From Cohnella candidum (GTDB lineage: Bacteria > Bacillota > Bacilli > Paenibacillales > Paenibacillaceae): a DNA stretch of 64,000 bases. The notes below the pieces were generated by a model. It worked only from the letters and a program-made list of their open reading frames with translations, was not told the DNA's origin and did no database searches. Positions within the stretch are counted from its first letter, which is position 1, and each line of letters begins with the position of its first letter. Location: the NCBI RefSeq assembly GCF_003713065.1, contig NZ_CP033433.1:1647001-1711000 (forward strand). The letters run 5' to 3'. This document shows, in pieces, positions 35,192 through 42,786 of this stretch. The position numbers and the translations under genes are program-made.

Positions 35192-35689
35192 TTACACACA
35201 TGCTTCTTTCTTCTTAATTGGAAAGTAAATATCTGTTACTGATTCTTCAGAAAATGGACCTTTGAATCTTTCATCATATACTTCGATGTTATATAAACCT
35301 GATAATTGATATTCATTCTTTCGGAGCCATTCAGTATATAGGTAATTATGAACTCTCCCTGCATTCTCGGCAGGTCCCTCAAATGCAAATACAACGTACT
35401 CGTTACTTGGAATTTCTTTACATACCATATCCTTTGGTATTTCTGTTAACGAATTAACTTCCACTCCGATAAAAAATTCAAACTGATCGGTATCCGGATT
35501 GTAATCCTCAGGGTCTGTCGAAACCCCGAATACTTCTCTGGTATTAATGACATTCTTAATTTCTGATCTTCTAGACATAAACTGTTCTGCAAGGTTAATG
35601 GTCACTCTGTCTTGCACTTCTGCTAGCGTCACGTCACAGGCTAGACCGATAAGTAACTTTCGTTCTTTATTGATTATCTTGAATTCCAT
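35192..35689 (-). CDS. GyrI-like (AraC effector-binding) protein
   Basis: 165 residues: MEFKIINKERKLLIGLACDV, FEFFIGVEVNSLTEIPKDMVCKEIPSNEYVVFAFEG, EVYDERFKGPFSEESVTDIYFPIKK. Typical integron-distribution stand-alone effector-binding domain. Ligand unknown. GGAG precedes the ATG. Confidence 0.78.
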   Translation of the reverse strand: MEFKIINKERKLLIGLACDVTLAEVQDRVTINLAEQFMSRRSEIKNVINTREVFGVSTDPEDYNPDTDQFEFFIGVEVNSLTEIPKDMVCKEIPSNEYVVFAFEGPAENAGRVHNYLYTEWLRKNEYQLSGLYNIEVYDERFKGPFSEESVTDIYFPIKKKEACV

Positions 35690-35727
35690 GATATTTCTCC
35701 TTTGTTTTGGTTTTTATAAAGGATTTC

Positions 35728-35889
35728 ACATAACGTCGTTGTATTCACGAACCCGAGAACCTTATGCCCCAACGGGGCGGCCGCGACGCGGTTAGGTTCG
35801 CAGGGTTGTCCGCTGAATCCACTCCATTGAAAATGCCTCACGCGGACCGAGCAGCCATCAGGCTGCGATGCGTGAATACGGTGTTATCG
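35728..35889 (-). repeat. attC-like site, type A (site 12)
   Basis: ACATAAC...GTTATCG; loop GCCCCAACGGGGC; second arm GTCCGCTGAATCC../CTCACGCGGAC. Confidence 0.82.
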
Positions 35890-36180
35890 GATGGATCCGC
35901 CCTCTTCGATAAAACTGTCAAAGTTCTTCTGATTGCTCTTGATCTTCATCTGCTCTTGAACTTCATCTGCTCTTGAACTTCATCTGCTCTTGGTCTTCTG
36001 CTCTTAGTCTTCGTCTGATCACTTCTCGAAATGCCTACTTTTCTTATTCCATGTCCGCCAAGTATTTCCTTTCTCTTCCTTCGTGTTCTATGTCGTTAAA
36101 TAGCAAAAAAGGTCACGGCGACCGCGACCCAAGTAATCAATCTCTAATGTTTCTTATCGTTTTTAATCAGCGGATCTTTC
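35890..36180 (-). other. ORF-less terminator cassette, variant B1
   Basis: Diverged relative of A1. The terminator at 36105-36129 (GGTCGCGG-TCG-CCGTGACC plus poly-T) keeps its pairing through a G-U change. The repeat tract is rearranged. No gene. Confidence 0.75.
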
Positions 36181-36343
36181 CGATAACGTCTCTCGTATTC
36201 ACGAAACCGAGAACCTTAAGCCCCAATGGGGCGGCCGCGACGCGGTTAGGTTCGCAGGGTTGTCCGCCAGGATCCAGCTTCTTGAAATGCTTCGGGCGGA
36301 CCAAGCAGCCGAATGGCTGCGATGCGTGAATACGGTGTTATAC
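36181..36343 (-). repeat. attC-like site, type A (site 11)
   Basis: CGATAAC...GTTATAC; loop GCCCCAATGGGGC; AACCGAG has one A for C relative to consensus. Confidence 0.82.
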
Positions 36344-36456
36344 GATGTTAATGCCTTCTTCGAGTCTGCTATGAAATTCTGTTATCTTGCCGTAAATTCT
36401 TTAACAGATCTGATTCTAGAGATTTCAATTCTTCCCGTTACTGCCTGAAGATCTTC

Positions 36457-36897
36457 TTAACCTTCCCAGTACTCATTTTTCTTAAGTTCTTTGTAATCAA
36501 ATATCCTTGTCCAACTTTCTTCTTTTGTCATGGGTAGTTTGCCAGCTTCGAACAAATCATCTTCCGCTTCTGTCAAAGCAAGAAAATCATTGCATAATAC
36601 GATATGCCAAGCCATAAAATCAGATATCAATACTTCATCTTTATTTAATTCCACTTCTAATAAAACACCTCGTTCTTTCTTATTCAAATGGCCGCTTTTT
36701 CTTAAATCAGGTTTTTTAAGCCACAGCCAAATCGGAAAATTCCCTTGATAATTTACGAGACGTTTAGTCATCTGTTCCATCATCCACCTATAACTATCTA
36801 AAAATTCCTCAAATATATAGTCGGGATTTCCTTCTAAATATCCCTTCTCTTTTGCAATGTTCCAGGAATCAATATGCTGGACGGTCCAGAATTTCAT
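36457..36897 (-). CDS. DUF3841-like protein
   Basis: 146 residues starting MKFWTVQHIDSWNIAKEKGYLEGNPDYI; the WTVQ.I..W and WLWLKKPDLR motifs fit the DUF3841 family, function unknown. About 110 bp of untranslated DNA with no visible feature separates its stop from site 11. Confidence 0.7.
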   Translation of the reverse strand: MKFWTVQHIDSWNIAKEKGYLEGNPDYIFEEFLDSYRWMMEQMTKRLVNYQGNFPIWLWLKKPDLRKSGHLNKKERGVLLEVELNKDEVLISDFMAWHIVLCNDFLALTEAEDDLFEAGKLPMTKEESWTRIFDYKELKKNEYWEG

Positions 36898-36924
36898 GTT
36901 TCACCCTAACTTTGCATTAATATC

Positions 36925-37088
36925 GTATAATGTCTCTTGTATTCACGAACCCGAGAACCTTAAGGCTCCGAAGGAGCCGGCCGCGATGCGGTTAGGTTCG
37001 CAGGGTTGTCCGCCTGATCCGCTTCCTCGGAATGCCTCTGGCGGACCAAGGAGCCGTCAGGCTCCGCAGTGTGAATACGATGTTAGCT
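36925..37088 (-). repeat. attC-like site, type A (site 10)
   Basis: R'' reads GTATAAT (C lost), R' GTTAGCT; loop GGCTCCGAAGGAGCC; third arm GGAGCCGTCAGGCTCC. Confidence 0.8.
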
Positions 37089-37123
37089 GACGTTCGACCT
37101 TCTTGAACTGCTAACTAAAGATC

Positions 37124-37609
37124 TTATTCTTTAATTATGTATTTGTCCCAACCAATTTCTTTTATCTCATCTAATGTTGGATACAACGAAATTCCATACG
37201 AATCAATACTAAAATCTTTATCACTTAATATATATTCCGGTGAATCTAGCTGACTACAGCACTCAGTGCATTCTACATAAAATTTGTTGTTCACTATGTC
37301 TTTCCATATTACAAACCAGCCTTGGCAGCCATCATGCCAAGCAACTTTGAAAGGATAATATGGATAAGCAAAAGACCATATTTTGTTGGCTAATTCAACA
37401 GAGTTTTGTAAATCAATATTCTTCTTATGATCTTCAAATATTCGTTTAATCTCTAGGGCAAGTCGATGAGTGCCCGGAAAACTTTCCAAAGCTTTGATAA
37501 TCTCATTATGACTTGGAGTTGTATTCCATTTATTCTTGGTGGGGAAAATATACGGGTTAAATTTATTAAGAAGTAACTTAATGGTTTCCAAATCTGATTC
37601 ATTTAGCAC
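37124..37609 (-). CDS. Hypothetical protein
   Basis: 161 residues. A possible metal-binding cluster (VECTECCSQL) sits near residue 115, after WHDGCQGWFVIWKDIVNNKFYVE. No family recognised; intact, with a matched cassette end (TTAGCTGACGTTCGACC). Confidence 0.6.
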   Translation of the reverse strand: MLNESDLETIKLLLNKFNPYIFPTKNKWNTTPSHNEIIKALESFPGTHRLALEIKRIFEDHKKNIDLQNSVELANKIWSFAYPYYPFKVAWHDGCQGWFVIWKDIVNNKFYVECTECCSQLDSPEYILSDKDFSIDSYGISLYPTLDEIKEIGWDKYIIKE

Positions 37610-37642
37610 TTGGTTACCATCCTTTATTATTAGTCGAATGTC

Positions 37643-37802
37643 AGCTAACGTCTCTTGTATTCACGAACCCGAGAACCTTAAGCCCCAACGGGGCGGCCGC
37701 GATGCGGTTAGGTTCGCAGGGTTGTCCGCCTGATCCACTTCCTGAAATGCATCGGCGGACCGAGCAGCCATCAGGCTGCGATGCGTGAATACGATGTTAT
37801 CA
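37643..37802 (-). repeat. attC-like site, type A (site 9)
   Basis: AGCTAAC...GTTATCA, 160 bp; loop GCCCCAACGGGGC; shortened second-arm loop (CTTCCTGAAATGCATCGGCGGAC). Confidence 0.82.
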
Positions 37803-37822
37803 GAAGTAAGTGCCTACCTTGA

Positions 37823-38334
37823 TTAAGCAAACGAAAAATCTACTTTTCTGATTAATAATTCTATGCCTTTTAATTCATACCGAGCTTTTATGTTTATATT
37901 GTCCCAATTCTCAGGCATTGTAGAACGAGACAAAAGCCTATGTTCTGCTTTAGTTATAGTAGCTGTCCATAAATATTTATGTAGTAATTCTCTAACAAAA
38001 TCTTCGGAGAGCATTTTTTGCCTTGCTCTAGTCTCGCAAATATCTTGAATATACCTCTTTTTGGAATTAGATGATCATATTCTATATCTGAATATGATCC
38101 CAAGCTTATTTCCTGTAATGCATTCTCAGTAATAAAATCGGTTGTATAATGTTTGTCTTTGGGATGTCTAGAAACAGTTTTAGTTTTGAGGTAAATATGT
38201 AGATTTGCTAGGAATTTATTTTTCCCTTCATTAATTCCTTTCATATATAATTCGTCTTCATATGGTAGGGATATTAAAAAATCATAGTATTTCTTCGCCA
38301 GTATTTCTAAAACTTGATCTCTGTGAATGAACAA
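37823..38334 (-). pseudogene. Hypothetical gene with frameshift in an A-run
   Basis: Frame 38334-37954 runs to ...FARLEQGKK. A six-A run (about 38010-38016) then needs one more A to continue as MLSEDFVRELLHKYLWTATITKAEHRLLSRSTMPENWD...FSFA in the second frame (to 37823). Joined it is about 170 residues; YDHLIPKRGIFKIFARLEQGKK might be part of a nuclease-like core, but no family is certain. A slip-prone run means a sequencing error or translational/transcriptional slippage is possible. Confidence 0.6.
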
Positions 38335-38377
38335 AACAATTCCTCAATTCTCTTCTGATTTATATAGCACTTATTTC

Positions 38378-38541
38378 TGATAACGTCTCTCGTATTCACG
38401 AACCCGAGAACCTTAAGCCCCAACGGGGCGGCCGCGACGCGGTTAGGTTCGCAGGGTTGTCCGCCTGATTCAGCTCCCTTGAAAATTCTTCGGGCGGACC
38501 GAGCAGCCGCCAGGCTGCGATGCGTGAATACGATGTTATAT
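38378..38541 (-). repeat. attC-like site, type A (site 8)
   Basis: TGATAAC...GTTATAT; loop GCCCCAACGGGGC; third arm GCAGCCGCCAGGCTGC. Confidence 0.82.
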
Positions 38542-38584
38542 GCAGTCGTGGACTTCTTGAAATACTTACAAATCAAGGTCTTCT

Positions 38585-38818
38585 TTAATTTCTTTTTTGG
38601 TTTATTCTTAGTGCACTTATTGATCCCAAAACCCATATAAACGCTAACAAATATAAAATTCTTATCTGTAACTCCTCATGAAGTGCCATCACACCAAATA
38701 TTAATAGAAAACCAACAAAGAACTGTATGTATTCTAGATTGTTTCTCAACCAAATCGGCAGAAAAAAACATAGGATGCATCCTAGAAAGATAAATGGTTC
38801 TATTGCTAAGCTACCCAT
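38585..38818 (-). CDS. Small membrane protein, unknown
   Basis: 77 residues, two to three helices (FIFLGCILCFFLPIW; YIQFFVGFLLIFGVMALH; ILYLLAFIWVLGSISAL). A single short cassette with a matched end (TTATATGCAGTCGTGG). No family recognised. Confidence 0.55.
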   Translation of the reverse strand: MGSLAIEPFIFLGCILCFFLPIWLRNNLEYIQFFVGFLLIFGVMALHEELQIRILYLLAFIWVLGSISALRINQKRN

Positions 38819-38874
38819 TTAAGCTCTTCTCCTTATTTAGATCTTTAAATTACGAACTTAATCCCCACGATTGC

Positions 38875-39038
38875 ATATAACGTCTTACGTATTCACGAAC
38901 CCGAGAACCTTAAGCCCCAACGGGGCGGCCGCGATGCGGTTAGGTTCGCAGGGTTGTCCGCCTGAATTCGCCTCTTCGAAATGCCTCGGGCGGACCGAGC
39001 AGCCAACAGGGCTGCGATGCGTGAATACGGTGTTAGCT
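38875..39038 (-). repeat. attC-like site, type A (site 7)
   Basis: ATATAAC...GTTAGCT; loop GCCCCAACGGGGC; third arm has an extra G (AGCCAACAGGGCTGC). Confidence 0.82.
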
Positions 39039-39062
39039 GATGTTGCCTCTTCATAGAAATAC

Positions 39063-39470
39063 TCACAATTTTTCTTTGTTTGTATGTAGTCCTATAATCT
39101 CTATTACTTCCACTTCACCGACTCTCCTGGAGCCTTCCATGAAATAACCTTTAGTCCCTACTTTAATTCTATTTCTATGTACTTTCTCCCTCATTTCTTG
39201 AAAAAGGATCCACATTCGAGCTGTTCCACTTGCCCTTACCGGTTTGTCATCTACTAAAATAATATTTCCTAATTCATCTTCAAATTCAGGATGGATCGCA
39301 TATATTGACTTGTCTTCCACGTAATATTCTTCATATGCAAAATCACATCTGTATCCTTGATAAGGTATTTTCTTTCTTCCGCCTTCTTGTGGTAAATAGA
39401 AATGGTACTTTACATTAAAATCTTGCGGATGATTTCTGATTTTTTCATATGGGACCCACAAACTTACCAC
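39063..39470 (-). CDS. Hypothetical protein
   Basis: Frame from GTG 39470; GGAG favours TTG 39461 (product LWVPYEKIRN...). 132-135 residues with YHFYLPQEGGRKKIPYQGYRCDFAYEE and VGTKGYFMEGSRRVGEVEVIEII, the latter like the beta-barrel domain of EF-Tu-like small proteins. Similar small barrel proteins occur in Gram-negative cassettes. Weak family call. Confidence 0.6.
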   Translation of the reverse strand: MVSLWVPYEKIRNHPQDFNVKYHFYLPQEGGRKKIPYQGYRCDFAYEEYYVEDKSIYAIHPEFEDELGNIILVDDKPVRASGTARMWILFQEMREKVHRNRIKVGTKGYFMEGSRRVGEVEVIEIIGLHTNKEKL

Positions 39471-39491
39471 TCCATCTTTTTAGGCAATGTC

Positions 39492-39655
39492 AGCTAACGT
39501 CTCTCGTATTCACGAACCCGAGAACCTTAAGCCCAACGGGCGGCCGCGACGACGCGGTTAGGTTCGCAGGGTTGTCCGCCTGTTCCTGCTCCCTGGGAAT
39601 TCCTCGGGCGGACCGAGCAGCCACCAGGCTGCGATGCGTGAATACGGTGTTATGC
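39492..39655 (-). repeat. attC-like site, type A (site 6)
   Basis: AGCTAAC...GTTATGC; loop GCCCAACGGGC; an extra GAC in GCGACGACGCGG. Confidence 0.82.
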
Positions 39656-39681
39656 GATGCCAGTGCCACCCTGAATAATCT

Positions 39682-40176
39682 TCAAACTGTGTTGTAGTTT
39701 TTATGATCCCATAAGGATTCTATAAAGTACTTGATCGGTTCCATGTAATCTATTGGTTTATGTATCATTCTATTCAGCCATTTCAAGCGTTCAATATTAT
39801 CGTAAAAATCATCTTCAACAAACCATGTAACTTCTTTCATTGTTCCTAGGACACTTCTGTTGTTTGTCTTCGAAATAACTACTTCTGCGCAGTACTCTAA
39901 ATATCTATTGATCAATGTTTCGTTAACTCCCTCTCGGAGTAAGTATTCCCTAAAAGTTAGCAAGAATTTATCTTTCAATCGCTCTAATTGCCCTGTTCTT
40001 ATTCCATCAATGATAATAGCTAATCTAGTTAAATCGTTCACAAAGACAATGTGTTTTCGTTTGTTCAAGATATATATATTTACATGCCAGCTTAAAAACG
40101 GAGCTACATTGGCGTCTTCAACTGGAGTTGTTTTCATGTCTTTCAAAAGGTCTTTAGTAAGTCTTAAAGTAAGCAT
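39682..40176 (-). CDS. Hypothetical protein (DUF6933-like)
   Basis: 164 residues from ATG 40176 (GAAAGG upstream). MLTLRLTKDLLKDM...LSWHVNIYILNKRKHIVFVNDLTRLAIII resembles the DUF6933 family (small proteins with a HxN(I/L)... FVND motif). Function unknown. Family name tentative. Confidence 0.6.
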   Translation of the reverse strand: MLTLRLTKDLLKDMKTTPVEDANVAPFLSWHVNIYILNKRKHIVFVNDLTRLAIIIDGIRTGQLERLKDKFLLTFREYLLREGVNETLINRYLEYCAEVVISKTNNRSVLGTMKEVTWFVEDDFYDNIERLKWLNRMIHKPIDYMEPIKYFIESLWDHKNYNTV

Positions 40177-40204
40177 CCTGTTGTTCCTTTCTCGCACTGG
40201 TTTC

Positions 40205-40367
40205 GCATAACGTCTCTCGTATTCACGAACCCGAGAACCTTAAGCCCCAGCGGGGCGGCCGCAGCGCGGTTAGGTTCGTAGGGTTGTCCGCCTGGATCTG
40301 CATCCTCGAAATGCCTCTGGCGGACCGAGCAGCCGCTAGGCTGTGATGCGTGAATACGGTGTTATCG
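40205..40367 (-). repeat. attC-like site, type A (site 5)
   Basis: GCATAAC...GTTATCG; loop GCCCCAGCGGGGC; third arm GCAGCCGCTAGGCTGT. Confidence 0.82.
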
Positions 40368-40676
40368 GATGGATCCGCCCTCTTCGAAAATACTGCCAAG
40401 GTTCTTCTTATTGCTCTTGATCTTCATCTGCTCTTGATCTTCATCTGCTCTTGATCTTCATCTGCTCTTGATATTAATCCGCTCTTGTTCTTCTGCACTT
40501 AGTCTTCGACTGATCACTTCTTCGAAATGCCTACTTTCCTTATTCCATGTCCGTCAAGAATTTCCTTTCTCTTCCTTAATGCTTTATGTCGTTATATAGC
40601 AAAAAAGGTCACGGCGACCGCGACCCAAGTAATCAATCTCTAATGTCTCTTATCGTCTTTAATCAGCGGATCTTTC
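40368..40676 (-). other. ORF-less terminator cassette, variant B2
   Basis: Like B1, with terminator at 40601-40625 and four 17-bp-type repeats (ATGAAGATCAAGAGCAG). No gene. Confidence 0.78.
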
Positions 40677-40841
40677 CGATAACGTCTCTCGTATTCACGA
40701 ACCCGAGAACCTTAAGGCTCCGGAGGAGCCGACCGCGACGCGGTTAGGTTCGCAGGGTTGTCCGCCTGGATTAGCTCCCTCGAAATGCCTCGGGCGGACC
40801 GAGCAGCCATCAGGCTGCGATGCATGAATACGGTGTTATCG
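40677..40841 (-). repeat. attC-like site, type A (site 4)
   Basis: Same sequence as site 15 (33947), including GGCTCCGGAGGAGCC and TGCATGAATAC; CGATAAC at its left. Confidence 0.83.
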
Positions 40842-41098
40842 GATCGATCCGCCATCTTCGAAATACTTTCAAGGTTCTCTAATTGTTCTTGATCTTCATC
40901 TGTTCTTGATCTTCATCTGTTCTTGATCTTCAAAATCTCTTCTTCGAAATGCCTACTTTCCATATTCCATGTCCGTCAAGAATTTCCTTTCTCTTCCTTC
41001 ACGATGAGGGTCGTTAAATAGAAAAAAGGTCACGGCAACCGTGACCTAAGTAATCAAATCTCTAATTTATCTATTGGTTTTTAATCAGCGGATCTTTC
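40842..41098 (-). other. ORF-less terminator cassette, copy A2
   Basis: Apparently identical to A1. With site 4 it forms a 422-bp unit, directly repeated as 41099-41520. Terminator at 41022-41046. Confidence 0.83.
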
Positions 41099-41263
41099 CG
41101 ATAACGTCTCTCGTATTCACGAACCCGAGAACCTTAAGGCTCCGGAGGAGCCGACCGCGACGCGGTTAGGTTCGCAGGGTTGTCCGCCTGGATTAGCTCC
41201 CTCGAAATGCCTCGGGCGGACCGAGCAGCCATCAGGCTGCGATGCATGAATACGGTGTTATCG
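41099..41263 (-). repeat. attC-like site, type A (site 3)
   Basis: Copy of sites 4 and 15; CGATAAC...GTTATCG. Confidence 0.83.
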
Positions 41264-41520
41264 GATCGATCCGCCATCTTCGAAATACTTTCAAGGTTCT
41301 CTAATTGTTCTTGATCTTCATCTGTTCTTGATCTTCATCTGTTCTTGATCTTCAAAATCTCTTCTTCGAAATGCCTACTTTCCATATTCCATGTCCGTCA
41401 AGAATTTCCTTTCTCTTCCTTCACGATGAGGGTCGTTAAATAGAAAAAAGGTCACGGCAACCGTGACCTAAGTAATCAAATCTCTAATTTATCTATTGGT
41501 TTTTAATCAGCGGATCTTTC
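41264..41520 (-). other. ORF-less terminator cassette, copy A3
   Basis: Tandem duplicate of A2. Terminator at 41444-41468. No gene. Confidence 0.83.
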
Positions 41521-41685
41521 CGATAACGTCTCTGGTATTCACGAACCCGAGAACCTTAAGGTCACGAAGTGACCGGCCGCGATGCGGTTAGGTTCGCAGG
41601 GTTGTCCGCCTGAGTTACTTCCATTTAAATGCCTCGGGCGGACCAAGGAGCCGTCAGGCTCCGCAGCGTGAATGTGATGTTACAC
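41521..41685 (-). repeat. attC-like site, type A (site 2)
   Basis: CGATAAC...GTTACAC; loop GGTCACGAAGTGACC; third arm GGAGCCGTCAGGCTCC. Differs from the left-hand sites of A2/A3. Confidence 0.82.
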
Positions 41686-41689
41686 GATG

Positions 41690-42052
41690 TCATTGCCCTC
41701 GTTGATTACGCTGCAAATATCTCTTCAATCTTGTAAATAAACCATCATTTCTTGTTTTGGGCCTACTTGAATATTGATCGACAATCACTATAAGTTCCAG
41801 ATATCTATCTTGCCATCCATTTGAAATTGATAATTCTTGAAATGTCCCAGTTGGAGCAAACAAAAATACAACTCTATCTATGGCAGATCTATCCTTATTA
41901 CTTAAAGTTAGGAGAAGATAATCCAATTCACTGTTCAATTCATTAATGTTGTTGTAGCCGCTCCATGTCATATCAGTGTTAATATCAATTTTTTTTTTAA
42001 TTTCTTTAAGAATTAAAGTAAATTCTTCGAATTCACTCTGTATGGTTCTCAC
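41690..42052 (-). CDS. Hypothetical protein
   Basis: 120 residues (MRTIQSEFEEFTLILKEIKKKIDINTDMTWSGYNNINELNSELDYLLLTL...). Helical N terminus, basic C terminus RLKRYLQRNQRGQ. Not recognised. The stop lies 5 bp from site 2. Confidence 0.6.
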   Translation of the reverse strand: MRTIQSEFEEFTLILKEIKKKIDINTDMTWSGYNNINELNSELDYLLLTLSNKDRSAIDRVVFLFAPTGTFQELSISNGWQDRYLELIVIVDQYSSRPKTRNDGLFTRLKRYLQRNQRGQ

Positions 42053-42080
42053 CTACTCTTTTCAAAAACGCAATGATTTC

Positions 42081-42247
42081 GTGTAACGTTCCCGCATTCA
42101 CGAACCCGAGAGGCTTAAGGCGACGAAGTCGCCGGGTGGCTTCGCCACTTAGCCTCGCAGGGTTGTCCGCCTGTATCCTCTTCTTCGAAAATGCATCTGG
42201 CGGACCGAGCGGCCGTAAGGCTGCGACGCGTGAATGCAGTGTTATCT
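42081..42247 (-). repeat. attC-like site, type A' (site 1, nearest the integrase)
   Basis: GTGTAAC...GTTATCT; first arm of the GAGGCTTAAGG/CTTAGCCTC kind with loop GGCGACGAAGTCGCC. Marks the end of cassette 1. Confidence 0.82.
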
Positions 42248-42281
42248 GAAGGAACCAGCTTCATCGAGAAACTTAACATTC

Positions 42282-42665
42282 TTATTTACCGTTAGGTGTA
42301 TTAAATAATCCTTCAAGTTCTTTTGGTACTACCATGATGTTCTGTATTTTATATGTCTTTGTGTCTTGATCTTTAATAATTTCGAGTAATAAACTCTTTC
42401 CATTAATTCTTATGTAACTATATGTTCTGAATTCAGCTCCATTTGATTTTATTTCTTTAAGATTAGCAAAATACTCACTATTTATTGTCTCTTTCCTCGT
42501 TTCTGTAAAATATGACTTTAATGTTTCATAGTCTTGATTATTTATCGCTAAGGATGCAAGAAGTGATAGGTTCTCGGGTGTATCTGGTCTTACTTTTTTA
42601 TCATTTGTACAACTCATTATGAAAAGAACAGATATTAATGAAATTAGTTTTATCCATTTTTTCAT
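42282..42665 (-). CDS. Lipoprotein, unknown (first cassette)
   Basis: 127 residues; signal peptide with lipobox LFIMSC (cleavage before Cys19). A small extracytoplasmic domain follows (ENLSLLASLAINNQDYETLKSYFTETRKETI...). Cassette closest to the integrase, therefore the most recently inserted if insertion is at attI. AGGAG box before the ATG. Confidence 0.65.
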   Translation of the reverse strand: MKKWIKLISLISVLFIMSCTNDKKVRPDTPENLSLLASLAINNQDYETLKSYFTETRKETINSEYFANLKEIKSNGAEFRTYSYIRINGKSLLLEIIKDQDTKTYKIQNIMVVPKELEGLFNTPNGK

Positions 42666-42688
42666 ATGATTCTCCTTTCGGTTCTTTC

Positions 42689-42719
42689 AGATAACTCCCA
42701 TTCCACGAACTCGCATAAC
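42689..42719 (-). other. attI-like primary recombination site
   Basis: On the minus strand GTTATGCGAGTT (box at 42713-42719) is followed, 24 bp on, by GGGAG then TTATCTGAAAG at 42689-42695, where the first cassette begins. It lacks the cloverleaf arms but resembles the right end of an attC (GTGGAATGGGAG versus GTGAATACGAGAGACG). Located between integrase and array, as an attI should be. Crossover point inferred. Confidence 0.6.
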
Positions 42720-42786
42720 ACTCTTCCACCGTCTGATATACGAATTCGCTATAAATCCACATTTTTCCTCTTTCGCGAACATCTCC

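Larger units (their letters stand above)
15319..42719 (-). mobile_element. Integron-like gene-cassette array with attI-like end
   Basis: Thirty-four attC-like sites (28 of type A or A', 6 of type B) delimit cassettes read on the minus strand from the attI-like site at 42689-42719. Near the integrase there is one gene per cassette and sites are intact; beyond about 23 kb to the left, sites are degenerate and intervals hold several genes. Cassette bodies are AT-rich, sites GC-rich. See the individual entries. Confidence 0.85.

Noticed and set aside
24585-42247. CRISPR array
   Set aside because: Repeats are 147-170 bp, vary between copies, and the intervals are 180-1900 bp with genes; no cas genes.
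24585-42247. tRNA-like genes, because the sites fold as three-armed cloverleaves
   Set aside because: Too long, no T-loop/anticodon conservation, no CCA end; bounded by AAC/GTT boxes instead.
24585-42247. REP/BIME-type or IS-derived repeats
   Set aside because: Cassette-specific matching ends and co-duplication of body with only its left site are not explained by dispersed repeats.
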